Shown here: positions 14,401 through 27,700 of the stretch, piece by piece
Layout: every line of letters starts with the position of its first letter
How positions within the stretch are numbered: the first letter of the stretch is position 1
DNA from: Latrodectus hesperus
Taxonomy: Eukaryota > Arthropoda > Arachnida > Araneae > Theridiidae
DNA: 64,000 nucleotides
Direction of reading: 5' to 3'
Assembly (NCBI GenBank): GCA_037975125.1
Contig: CM075853.1
Span: 50,722,458 to 50,786,457, forward strand
Notes under the pieces: generated by a model
The model's database searches: none
What the model was told of the DNA's origin: nothing
The model's input: the letters and a program-made list of their open reading frames with translations, nothing else
Made by a program: the position numbers and the translations under genes

Positions 14401-17400
14401 TCTGCAAAATATTGCATAAATAAGATCTCGCTGATCTTCTCATTACAATCCAGATATTCAGTTAATCAGAATTCTTAAAATTTGATTTATAAATTGTTTT
14501 TTATTCTGTTAATGAATTTATTTTTGTGATTGATTTATCGAATAATAATTTACATATTCCTCTAATTATAAATGTTCAGTTATTAAAAATATAAATATTA
14601 TGTATTTGTAACCTATCTTTTCTAAACTTTAGTTAAATATAAATTGGTTACTTATATTTAATTTGATTTCTTTTAAAGTGAATAACTGAGGCACTTCAAG
14701 TGATTTAAATAATGTAATATATATTTATTTCTATGATTATCAAAAATGAAATTATTTTCCTATTTCAATTTTAGTCCTTAAATGTGATCAAGTGAATTCT
14801 TTGAATTATTATGCAAGAGTTCATTGTTGCCATATAATGTTGTACTTAATTTTTTAGGTGTGGTCCATTAATAGATTTATGTCGAGGTCCTCATGTTAGA
14901 CATACAGGAAAAGTTAAAGCTATGCAAGTTGTAAAAGTAAATATTTATCATTTTCTTATAATTTAGTATTGAGGTTAAGCAACTTGATTATTGCAAATCA
15001 TCTTTTGTTGTTTCCTCAGTTTTGTTTATTACAAATATTATTTTATTTTTTACAGTTTAAATATGATTTCTTATAAGTTGTTAAAATATACCAAAGTATT
15101 GTTTCTGTCTTTCATATAACATTTGAATAACTTTTCTGTTTGATTAAATCTATATTTTTTCAACAAGTTTTCAGTTATACATTTTTTAAATTAGTAATAT
15201 TTTCATCTTTTATAAGTTTCTGATTTTATATGTGCTATAGAATTCTTCCACGTATTGGGAAGGTAAAGCTGATGCTGAATCACTACAAAGAATATATGGA
15301 ATTTCTTTTCCTGATAACAAGCAGTTAAAAGAATGGCAGAAATTCCAAGAAGAAGCTGCTAAACGAGATCATAGAAAGATTGGACGGGTATGTCTCTTTT
15401 ACTGTATGTATGCTTTTGTATAACATTAAAAAATTTTCAAAGGTTTTGTTTGTTAATATCATATTTTTTCTTAATTGCTATTCCAATTTTTATTTTCTAG
15501 GAGCAAGAACTGTTTTTCTTTCATGAACTTAGCCCTGGCAGCTGCTTTTTCCAACCAAAAGGAGCACATATTTACAATGAATTGATTTCTTTTATCAGGG
15601 TAAAATGCATTTAGTCAAATTAGCATTTACTCAATAATCCAAAGTTTCTTATATTTTTATAGTTACATTTTTTGTTCATTGAGTTTATATATATTATAGG
15701 AAGAATACAAAAAAAGAGGATTTCAAGAAGTGGTATCACCTAATGTTTATAATAGTAAATTGTGGGAAACTTCTGGTCATTGGCAGCATTATTCTGTAAG
15801 TAACTGTTTCTTTTAAAATATTTTTAAACAGAATTAATTAATATAAGTTAAAATCGTTTGATTTTATCAATACAGATTTTAATAGCAAACGGAATTATTG
15901 TGATTTAAGAAATAAAGGTATCTAGATAAATGTTTCACATAAATTTAAATAATATTTTTCAATTTTATAGTATAACATTTGAAAAAAAGAAGGAAGCAAT
16001 TTTTAGCATCATGAAGACTAAGACTACTAAATTCTAATATAAATTAAACTTAAATAAAAACACATATTTATCGGTAAATTGAAATAAAAAAAAATCATTG
16101 GATAAGAATTCTTTTAAATATTGAAATGTGCTTTAAAAATCAGAGTACAATTTAATATCAAATGATGCAACTTATTTAGTTAATTTATTTAGTGTTAACA
16201 TCACTATTCACAAACTTAGAACACAGTTAGTGGTATAAATTATTAATTTATTAATTTTTGCCATTCTATCTAAATGTTTAAAAAAACATATATTAATTTT
16301 TTAGCAAAAAAAAGTAATTTTTATTTTGAATTTTATCTAAATTTGAAAATAGTCAAGATAGCATTAAATTTTATTACAAAAAATGATATGTATAATTTAA
16401 AATACAAAAATTTACCATTCTGAAATCAGAAGAAGTGAATGCAGTCAAATTGAAAATTTTCCTGAAATTGTATTTGTGTTTGTACAATATTTTCTCATTA
16501 CCCTTAAATTCATGCAAAACAGAAAAAATATATCAATAGTGCATGTTTACATTCACATTCTTCTATTGGTTATTTTTCATATCTTTTTATTGAAACAGTG
16601 GTGAGCCATATGATATATTAATTTTTTTTTATTCTTTGAAAATCTTATGTTTAAATGTGAGTAATCACAGCACTTAATTAAGCAACAAAAATATCTTATT
16701 TAAGTATGATAATTTCCATTCTACATTTTCAATATTAGAAAAAACTTAGCTTAAATTTGGTGTAATTAATAATTTTTTTATGAATAAATGAAATAAAAAA
16801 ATGTGAAAAAATTTTACCACTCAGCATTGAATTAAATAAAAAAGAGTGGATCTATTATTTATGCCTAAAGAGTGTGAATATGTTGAATTGTTAAAAATAA
16901 ATTTACTCATGGTGATAAAATGTATTCAAAGTTTTTATGTTAATTGTAGCCTGTATAAATTTCTAAAATACAATTAAGTATCTGAAAAACTGTGATAATA
17001 AATATTTTTTTATTTCAATTCAAGTTTCATAATCATAGATTTTTTAAAAATATTATTATAAAAAACTGAATAGACAATTGGTTAGGCTCATAAAATAATT
17101 TCACTATTTGCAGTAATTTTGAGTATTTTATGACATGTGCTGGTCTTAAAAATTCTTATTTTTTGGAAAACTTTTTTGTATTGTACTATTTTTATTGTTC
17201 TTTTTTATTTCTCCCATTATGTTCTGTCTTCATTATTTCCTCAAATATCCATGCACTAAAGTTGGTGTTCTTTATTACAAAAGTTTTTGAATTGTTTTAC
17301 ATTTGGACTTAAAAATGGTAGGGTTAATTTTTATGATCAAAATGCTGCAATCTAATAGAATTAGTTAGCACTGTTTATTGTGAATAAACCATCTTTCATT

Positions 17401-20400
17401 TCTTCACTGTACTGCATTTGAATATAATTAGTACTTCTGTTTTGAATTAAGTAAATGAAAAATTATAAAAGAGCTTTAAAAATTGCCGTACAATTATTTC
17501 TTTAGATTTTAAATTTAGCTTAATATATTTAATCTTTTAATTAAAAATGTAATAGAATTTGAAATCTTTGATTGGTAAATATATTGATTAAAATATATTT
17601 AAAAATAATTTAGCTTTCTGAGTTTGGTAATAGTCTAATGCTTAAATATTTGTTTTAAATTTTTATGAACATTTCAGCCTGTTAAAAGTATAAAAAATAT
17701 TAAAAACAAGAAATGGAAACATTTTGATTTTGCAATTACAAAAACTCAATGTAAGATATATTTACATTTTTATATATTTCTGTCTATAAATTTCTTTTAG
17801 ATATGATTTTTTATATATAGTGATCACATTTATGAATTACAAAAGTGTAAATCTGATAGACTCTACAACATTTATTGTCTAGATGGAATATAAATGTAAC
17901 CAAAATTCAACATTTTTGTTCCATTTACCAATAAGCAAAATCATTATACTGGACTTCAATTCTATATAATTTTCTTTTCTTAATTACTGCAATTATTTTA
18001 ATTTATTAGTCATTTATTTTTCATATTTTCTTATCTATTTACAGGTCTTATTATGAAAATAAAGTATTAAATAATATTTTTAAATATTTTTTTTCATAAA
18101 CTGTACATTTTTCTTTTCCTTTTGTATATCATGTAAAAAAACACTTTTTCAGATATGATATTAGAAGCTTATTTTCTGTGTTCGAATCTTCAGAAATATG
18201 TGAATTAAATTTTTTCTTTAAAATAATTACTTTTTCTCTTTTGGTACTTACATCTCTGTTGCACCACCAAGTATTTAACAGGCCTCAAAGGTTACAAAAT
18301 CGATGAAAATTTTGAAACAGTGAATGTATAAAAACATAAAGAGTGAAAGTAACAAAATGAAAACTGATTCTTTTATTTTAAAATTTAAGTATACTATAAG
18401 CTAATGATGTTACTACAGTATATTGTTTAAACTATTTTTAGTTTTCTCAAATATTTTTTTATGTTGGTAATTGATTGGAATGTATTATATATATATAGGA
18501 AATTACTATTTGAAAGAAACAATGAGCCATTTAAAATATACTGATGGAAAAAAAATCCCAACACCAAGAAATAATTATTGTAGAGTAATGAAATTTCAGC
18601 AATACATTTATATAGGTAACGTACATAATTGATTACCATTTTAAGATCACAGGTTAATTTAAGCCCGAGAAGAGCCAATGCAGAAGTGAAATACAGGTAC
18701 ATTAATAACCGGTGTAACTGCCAGAATTTTTAATGCAAGAATACAAACGTGCATGCATTGAATCATACAGGTGCTGGATATCCGTTTGTGGGATAGAGTT
18801 CCATACCTGTTGCACTTGGTCGATCAATACAGGGGCAGTTAATGCTGGTAGTGGTAGACGCTGGAGTTGTTGTCCATTGATGTCCCATATGTGCTCAATT
18901 GGAGACAGATCTGGTGATGTGGCAGGCCAAGGCAACATGTCGATACCCTGTAGAGTACGTTGGGTTACAACAGCAGTATGAGGTCAAGCATTATCCTGTT
19001 GGAAAACACCTCCTGGAATGCTACTCATGAAAGGCAGAACAACAGGTTGAATCACTAGACTGACGTACACATTTGCTGTCAGGGTGTGTGGGATAACCAC
19101 GAGAGTGCTTCTCCTGCCATAAGAAATTGCTCCCCAGACTATAACTCCAGGTGTAGGTCCAGTGTGTCTAGGCTGCAGACAGGATGGCTGCAGCTGCTCA
19201 CCGGGCCTCCTCCTAACCAACACACGGCCATCAGTGGCACCAAGGCAGAACCGGCTTTCATCAGAAAACACAACAGATCTCCACTCCGTCCTCCAATGAG
19301 CTCTAGCCTGACACCACTGACGTCGCAAACGGCAGTGGTTTGGCGTTTGTGGAATGCACGCTACAGGACGTCTGGCTCAGAGCTGTCCTTGAAGTAACTG
19401 ATTGGTAACAGTTCGTTGTGTCACTGTGGTGCCAACTGCTACTCGAATTTCTGCTGCAGACGCAGTTACTCGCTACGACCATACGCTGAACACGGTCTTC
19501 CCTCTCAGTAGTGCCACAGGCCGCCCGGAACCCGGTCTTCTTGAGACAGTGCCTTCCCTTGACCACTGCTGCCAATTCATTCACAGTGGCATGCACATGC
19601 ACAGTGGATGCATTCCTGCCAAGCCTTTCTGCAATCTCGCTGAAAGAAAATCCACCTGCTCGTAGGCCTATTATATGGCCTCATTCTAACTAATTGAGCT
19701 GTTGATAATGGCTTTGTCGTCTTCTTAAAGGCATTGTGGACTAGCATCAAATCTCGACGCTAAACAACGCTCAGGAACGTTACAGCTCGTATTTAAAGCG
19801 AACCTGATTTGCATCTTTCGTGTGTCGTTACTAGCGTCACACTGATGCGCTGAACGCAGAATTTGAATCAGCGTCATCTTTCAGATGTATGAACATGACT
19901 GCCAAATTTCGTTTCGCTAGCACAACTCCTTCTTGGTGTTGGGATTTTTTTCCATCAGTGTATATAGCAACCAATAGTTATTATTCATTTTACATAAATT
20001 TAAATTGAAATAAACATATAAGTTAACAATAGAAGTATGTTTTGTTGATACCATTCCTAAGCAGTAGAGGTTACTCAAAACTCATGCATCCTGGAAAGTA
20101 GGAAGGAAATTCTGATTAGATTGACTTTTTTATATTAAGTTCTTCAAAAAGGAGTAATCTTTCAAGTTCAAAAGCAAATAAATTTTTTAATTTGTCAAAA
20201 TTATTTATTTTAACTTATGTATAACTTATATTTTAGCTTTAATGGGATTTTTGATTTTAAAATAAACTATTTTATATATATTTAGTACAACTTTGTGATT
20301 CTTCTAAGGTAAGAAGATACTAATCTTCACTACCTTCTGTGAGAAAATTGGATTCAATTTATTAAAAAAAGAAAGAAAAAAACATCTTTACAACTATTAA

Positions 20401-20586
20401 GACCAAATTAACTTTGTTATACATTCCACTGTATATTCATGTAAATTAATTTCTCATATGAGAATTGTATTACTGTAATACTGGTAGTGAAAAGTAAAGC
20501 ATAATGTTTTTATGCTTTATTGTTCACTATTAGTAATAAAACAAATAATTTCCTAATTCATTATATTTTTATATATTAATGTTTTA

Positions 20587-20670
<84 letters not shown>

Positions 20671-23512
20671 ATATATATTTGCTTTTTCAGGATAATATGT
20701 TTTCATTTGAAGTTGAGAAACAGACTTATGCTTTAAAACCTATGAACTGTCCTGGACATTGGTATATTTACTTTAGAAACTTTTAATTAATTTTTAACCT
20801 AGTTTCAACTATTTATTAATAATTGGTTAACTTTTGGTGATAAGTGGTAGACATTATATTTGATAATCTGCTTTTTCCATTGATTTGAAATTAATATAGT
20901 TTGTAATAAGAAAACTTATTATTTAGTAATCAAAAAAATTACATTTTATTGTAAATGTTACTTTTATCATTTACTACTAAAACATTGTAACTATTTTATA
21001 TGCAAATTTTTTTATTGCATTTTTCAATGATTGTAGGTTAAATTAGCTTTGACAAAAAGATAGAAGTCAGATAAAAATTTTATTTTGTTTTTTCAAATAT
21101 TTTATATTTTAAAATTTGTCTTAAGATATATAAATTCTGTTTTTCAATTTTTAGTCTCATATTTGATCATCGTCCTAGATCATGGCGAGAATTGCCATTA
21201 AGAATGGCTGATTTTGGTGTCTTACATAGAAATGAAATTTCTGGTGCTCTCACAGGATTAACTAGAGTAAGGAGGTTCCAGCAAGATGATGCTCATATAT
21301 TTTGTACTCCTGAGCAGGTATCATTTTTATTCATTCATCGTGTGTTTATAATTATTCATTATTTCTGGCATATGGTAATATATCATGTAATATATGTTAA
21401 TAAGAATTTTAACATAAAAATATGCCATATTCAATCTGTGTAATAGTACTTTGCGGTTGGAAAAGGGAAAGTTTTTATGTTATAAGAATATTTATCTTTC
21501 TCCAATCAGTTTGCATTGATTGTGAATAAGTATTATTAATTAAATATTTAAATAAAAATTAAGGTGAAGAATTTAAAGGATTAACAATCAAAATTAATAA
21601 TTTTAGTATGCTTAGTGTTGAATTTTCATTGATTGTAAAGATTGGTTATATTTGATTATATTTTCATTTAGATTGAAACTACTTTTTTTTTCATTGATTG
21701 AAGATAGTTCTAATTAAATATTTTCTATTTTATAGATTATTTTAATATCAGTGATTATAAACAAAATATTTTTAATCTAATTCTAAACCTTTTCAATATT
21801 AATTAATTAAAATTATTTCAAAAAAATTAATTTTTTGTTTAACATCAATTTTTGTGTGAGGCACAACTATCAAAAGTGTTTTCTTAGCTTATCTAATATA
21901 CCATCGAAAATATTTTAATGTTTTTGTTCATATTTTTAAATTTAGATTTCATCTGAAATAAAAGGATGTCTTGAGTTTTTGAAGTATGTTTATGGTGTAT
22001 TTGGATTTACTTTTCAATTAAAATTGTCCACTAGGCCAGATGATTTTCTTGGAGACATCGAAGTTTGGAATGATGCTGAAAAGGTAAAATGTTTTGTTAA
22101 GTTATATTGATTTAGGATAAAGAAAAATCTGTTAATATTCTGAGTAAAATTCTAAAATTATGGATGATTTTGATTACATTTAAATAAAATAAATATTTTC
22201 TTATATTGTGATAAAAAAACTTTCAAATTGGTTCCTCTTTTTTTTTTTAATTTTATAATGTTTGAGCATAACAGAATTAAAATTATTTTATACGTTTGTG
22301 TGAGTATTGAACTGTGAAATTAAGTTCATTGAATGATTTTATGAAATTATTATATATTATATACTTTTATAGTTTTGCATAAAATTTTTATTTGAAAAAA
22401 TATAAGAATGTTAAATGTTTTATGTTTCTGATTACTGGCAAAGAAAATGGAAATATTATATTTCTATATTATTTTCGATTAATTGTAGGATAAATGATAA
22501 TAATTCTATGAAAGCTTTATTTTAGGCAGAAACATTTAATATTTTAATATTACTATTTGCTGAAATAAAAGAAAATTCCGTTAAAATACTGAGTAAAATT
22601 TTATAATCATTGATTCTTTCTATCATTTTTAAATAAGTATGTTTTTATACTTTCTTTAATAAACTATTGAATTGCTATAAAAAATTTAATAACACATCAA
22701 TTAACTCAATGTATGGTAAATATTAAAAAAATTAGGTAATTTGATAGCTGACTAAAATTGGGTAGTTTGAGAGATGAATTGTATTTGTAATAACTAATTT
22801 AACATCTCTTTAAATTTTAAGACGATTTTCTTTGTAATGTATCAATTAATGAACTTCTATACTGGGAAGGAGTAAATGTTACTTATAATTTTGGGATTTT
22901 TATTATTTGGTGTATATATTTTTAGTTTTTAATCATGCTAAGAAAATTTAAGTGCATGTGATAGAAATTTATGTGTCAGAAGGAAATTATAAATATATTA
23001 ACAGATAACAAAAATATGAATTTTTCCTTATTTTAAGATGAGCTGATGCATCCTTCCTATATTCACCAATGCATGGTTTGTGTTAGAACCATTTTATCAT
23101 AACCTTTATTATTAGAAAGATATTAAATTTATTCATATCATTTTCAAATGAATTGAAATTTTAAATTGTTGAAAGGAATTCATCATCAAGTAATTAATTG
23201 CAGTATCTAAGTCATTCTGCTTTAGTATGATACAAAAGGAGACAAGTAATATATATTATATATAATAAGTGAAACTGAACTCTAACTCATTTACGTCATT
23301 TTTTTCTTAATAACTATTGTGAATCTATCTGGAAAATAGTAGAATCTTATTATCTTTTTACATTGTAAATATATATATATTACATATTATATGCTTTTTT
23401 TTCATTTAAAAAAAAGGGTTTAAAAAAAAAAAGTCATGGATTTTATGCATTAATGAATAATAAACATCAGTTGTGTTGATGATTCTTCCAATTAATTTAA
23501 ATATACTCTAGC

Positions 23513-23611
<99 letters not shown>

Positions 23612-24685
23612 GCTTGATAAAAAAAATGCAATTTTTATGCATTCATTTAACAGAAACGTTTATTTTATTTATTAGTATTTAGTTGAATGATAAGGAATAA
23701 TACAATAAATTACTGATTGTGTATTTTGGTTTTGCATTTATTTTATAGCAACTATCTGACAGTTTGGATGCTTTTGGTGAACAGTGGACTTTAAATCCAG
23801 GTGATGGAGCTTTTTATGGTCCAAAAGTAAGTATAATAATTAAAAAAAATTGCTGATCATTAATATTGGGTTAAAAATTTATTGGTAGCAAACTTAATAC
23901 AGATATTATTTTTATTTTAAATTGGTTTAATTTACAGTCAAATTTGAATTACACCAACTATATAAAATTATTCTATTTACTATGTTATGTATTTAAGGTA
24001 CACATCTTTATAATAAAAAATTAAGTTATCAGATCTTTCTGAGTAAAATTTTTCAAGGCAAAATTGGTGTAATTTCATTGCTATTACAAACATGTAATCT
24101 ATTACTCTTTTATTAATATATAAGTATGCATGTTCTTTCCAGACTGATCCAATTTTTTATAAATTACAATCAAAATTGTACCTATGAAAAGTTGCCCCAG
24201 ATCTATTTGTTAAATTTTAAAGATATGCATAGAAACTTTGAAAAGTTTTGTTAGAATTAATTTTGTGGTTACATTTTAATCTACCAAAACATTTAATGTT
24301 TTATTATATTACTTTTTATTAGCTTATTTTTAAATACAAAAAAAAATTAACTTGTTAACCAATATGTATGCTTTGTTAAATATATATATTTATTTAATCA
24401 CCTGCAACTTATTAAAAAAGTTTAATTCTATGTTGAATAATATTTAGAATTTACAGTTAAAAATGCTAATAATGTGTAAGAATTTTTATCTTTAATGCTT
24501 ATTCATTCTGCAATTGATTAGTTGTTTAACTGAAAGTATTTTTACTCTAGATTGACATAACCATTATGGATGCTCTCAAACGACCTCATCAGTGTGCAAC
24601 TATCCAATTGGATTTTCAACTCCCAATTCGATTTAATCTGACTTATGATAGGTGAGAAAACTGCATCTGTATATTTGTGATTTGT

Positions 24686-24721
<36 letters not shown>

Positions 24722-27700
24722 ATGTATAATATATAATGTATTTTAAATCTTTTCAGTGGTCCTGGAGAAAAGAAAAGGCCTGTTATAATACATCGTGCTA
24801 TATTAGGATCTGTGGAGAGAATGATTGCAATTTTAACTGAAAGTTATGGTGGGAAATGGTGTGTAGTAAATATTTTGACTTTACCTTCTTGCTTATTTAT
24901 TCAATAAACTAATTACATAATAGATTTTACATTAATAATTTTAAATGTTTTCATTTTTATCAATAATTGTACAGTTATAAAATCAAATGTTGTAAAATTT
25001 AAAAATGTTTTAATACTTGTCTATCTTTATATGAATCTAGCGTGATTGCTGAATTGTTTTTTCATGCCTTGAATTCAGTGGTTCATAAACTCTATTCCTA
25101 CCTTGTTTATGAAAGATATAGGCTTAAAATTGTATATCCTAAATTTTAATTTCCAGTACTCTAAGAGTCTCTGTTAAAAGCGACTACTGAGAGTTAAACC
25201 GAACAACTTTTTTTGTAATATATTTTTTATAATTAAAGTATAAAGTGCAGTAGAGTAAAATTACAAAATTTATTATTAGTTTTTTAAGATATGTTTATTT
25301 TCACTTAATAAATGTAAAATTGCAAAATTTTTAAAGTTAGTCAAATGTATATGTTATGGTAAATAATATACTGCTATTCATTTTCAGTGTAATTATATAG
25401 TATTATTCTAGCATGTGAAAGAAAAAAATTAGTTCTTAATCATTAGTTTATCAATGAGAACTTGCTATTTATTGAAAACTTGCTGTTTATGTATTAATAT
25501 TTATTGTTTGTGATATTGTATGTGATTTTTATTTTTCTTTTTAACACTTAAGTTTTGTTTACTATTTAAACATTCATAAATTAGTTGACAAGCTATGTAT
25601 TTTAAAATAAATTTGATGCCTTCAATTTAGTGGTTCATAAGCTTAATCGCCCCCTTGTTTATCAAAGCTGTTTAACATTCATAAACTAGTAATTGAGCTA
25701 TTCATTTTGAAAGAAATATGATCATAAATCATATTTAGCATTTATTCTGTTGATAATTCAAAATTTAAACCATGTTTCATATGTAGTAATTCTTAAGCAT
25801 CTTATGCTAGAGTGATTATTTTCGACTATTATATTAAAAATATTTCAAAATGCAGAATATTGGGGGTATTTTAACCAAAAAATAAGAAAACTATTATTAT
25901 TTAACACAAAACTTAAATATCTGGGCAAAGTCCTTTTCAAGTTGCAAATTGTAATAGAAAAATGCAAACACTAATACAATTACTGTTAATAATTAATCAG
26001 CATTAATAATTTATATCTTAAAATAATATAGAGTCTTTTAAATATTGTGTGGTAGGAAGCAGATATGATAAGTAATGTATGATTTGTTTTGAATGATATT
26101 GTTTGATTGTTAAATATAAATTCAGTGTATATTTGCACTTTTGTAATACCTTTAAGAAGATTAGTAGATCTTAATTAAACTTCTTAGATAAATTTTATTT
26201 TCTTCATAAATTTTGTTCTATATGTCACAAATGTTTTTGTAAAAGTAGTTTATATATTACATCTGCCACATTCATATGTGTTTTTTTTTCTCTTGTTTAC
26301 TATCATAAATTTAATTATTGAACTTCCAGGCCTTTCTGGCTTTCACCACGGCAGTCAATTGTTGTACCAGTTGGGGCTCAGTTTGAAGAATATGCCCACA
26401 AGGTAATGAAATACTACTAAAATAAATTGCAACTGCTAAAATTAAGTTTTATTTGTTATGAAGAAATCATTAATTTGTTTAGAAATTTAAATTTTTAAAA
26501 ATCTCCTTAATTTATAGAATTCTAAATTAGTAATTCCAATATTAACATTTATTTTTACCTTATTTTATTGAAATATTCGTCTGCATATTCAAATTTTGAA
26601 ATTAAGCAAATGTAATTCATTTCAAATCAATGTTACTAAATTTTTTAATGAAAACAAATAATAGAATGACAGTATAAAATTAATTATAAATTAATAGATT
26701 CATTTAGACTACCTTTTACTTTTATTATCCTTGTTTTCTTTTATTTGTAAGTCTGGACATTCCATATTAAATAGTATACATACAAAAGAATTAAAAAAAT
26801 CTAAGAGGTGTTTGATAACTAAATGACACATTAGTGTTAATGATAAAAGTTTTAAAAATTTATAAATGTATAATTTCATCTTTAATTGTCTGTTGAGATA
26901 ATGTTTTAGATTTTACTTCTTTATTACAGTAGTAGTTTAATTAATTTTGAATATAATATAGTGTATGAAATTGCAAAGCGTATAGTGTGTTTTATGTTTG
27001 TAAAAAGTAAATAAAAATTCAAAAACTGCTATAAAAACATTTAGAAGTAGTTAAGTATTTTTGTTTTATCACCTTTTTATTAGATATACACATTTCTGTT
27101 ATGTATTTTTAAAATTCATGTCATGAGTTTCTGAAGAAGTTACTTCTTAAGAACACTATTTTACTTCTTTTTTAATAGCACAATTTACAATCAGCATTGC
27201 TGATCAAGCTCATACATTTTTTTAATAAATTGTTTCTTAAAAGTGAAATTGCTAAGCATAATGGATGTAAGTGGACTAAAATTTCTGTGCTTATTAAGGA
27301 CTTCAAAAAAGGCAAATGTTACACCTACAAATTTCATCGTTTTCTGCTTGTGATGCGAGTAATGATAGAGATTCAAAATTGTACCCAATCGTCAATGACT
27401 TTTTCAATCCCATTCACAAATTAATTCAAAGATGCTTATTGTCAGCTCTAAATTTTACAAAAGAATCAATAGAGGAAAATATTGAGGGCTTTATTTTTTA
27501 AAAGAATTTGAAAGATATGAAAACCCTTTTGAGCATTGTATTGCAGTTTAATCTGATAATGCAAACCAAGAAAAAAGGTGTGATAACATATTTAGGGAGA
27601 AAGAACAAATAAAAGCTATGATTTCCTTGCTAATTAATTTGAGAGGTCAATATCAAATGTCATTTTATTTATATTAAAGTTTCTAAAAAGAAAAAGTTTT

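Noticed and set aside
19086..19693. Several plus-strand frames across the Tc1-like element
   Set aside because: They are antisense to the recognised transposase and have no similarity of their own.
27191..27388. 65-codon minus-strand frame
   Set aside because: Opposite strand of the hAT-like fossil.
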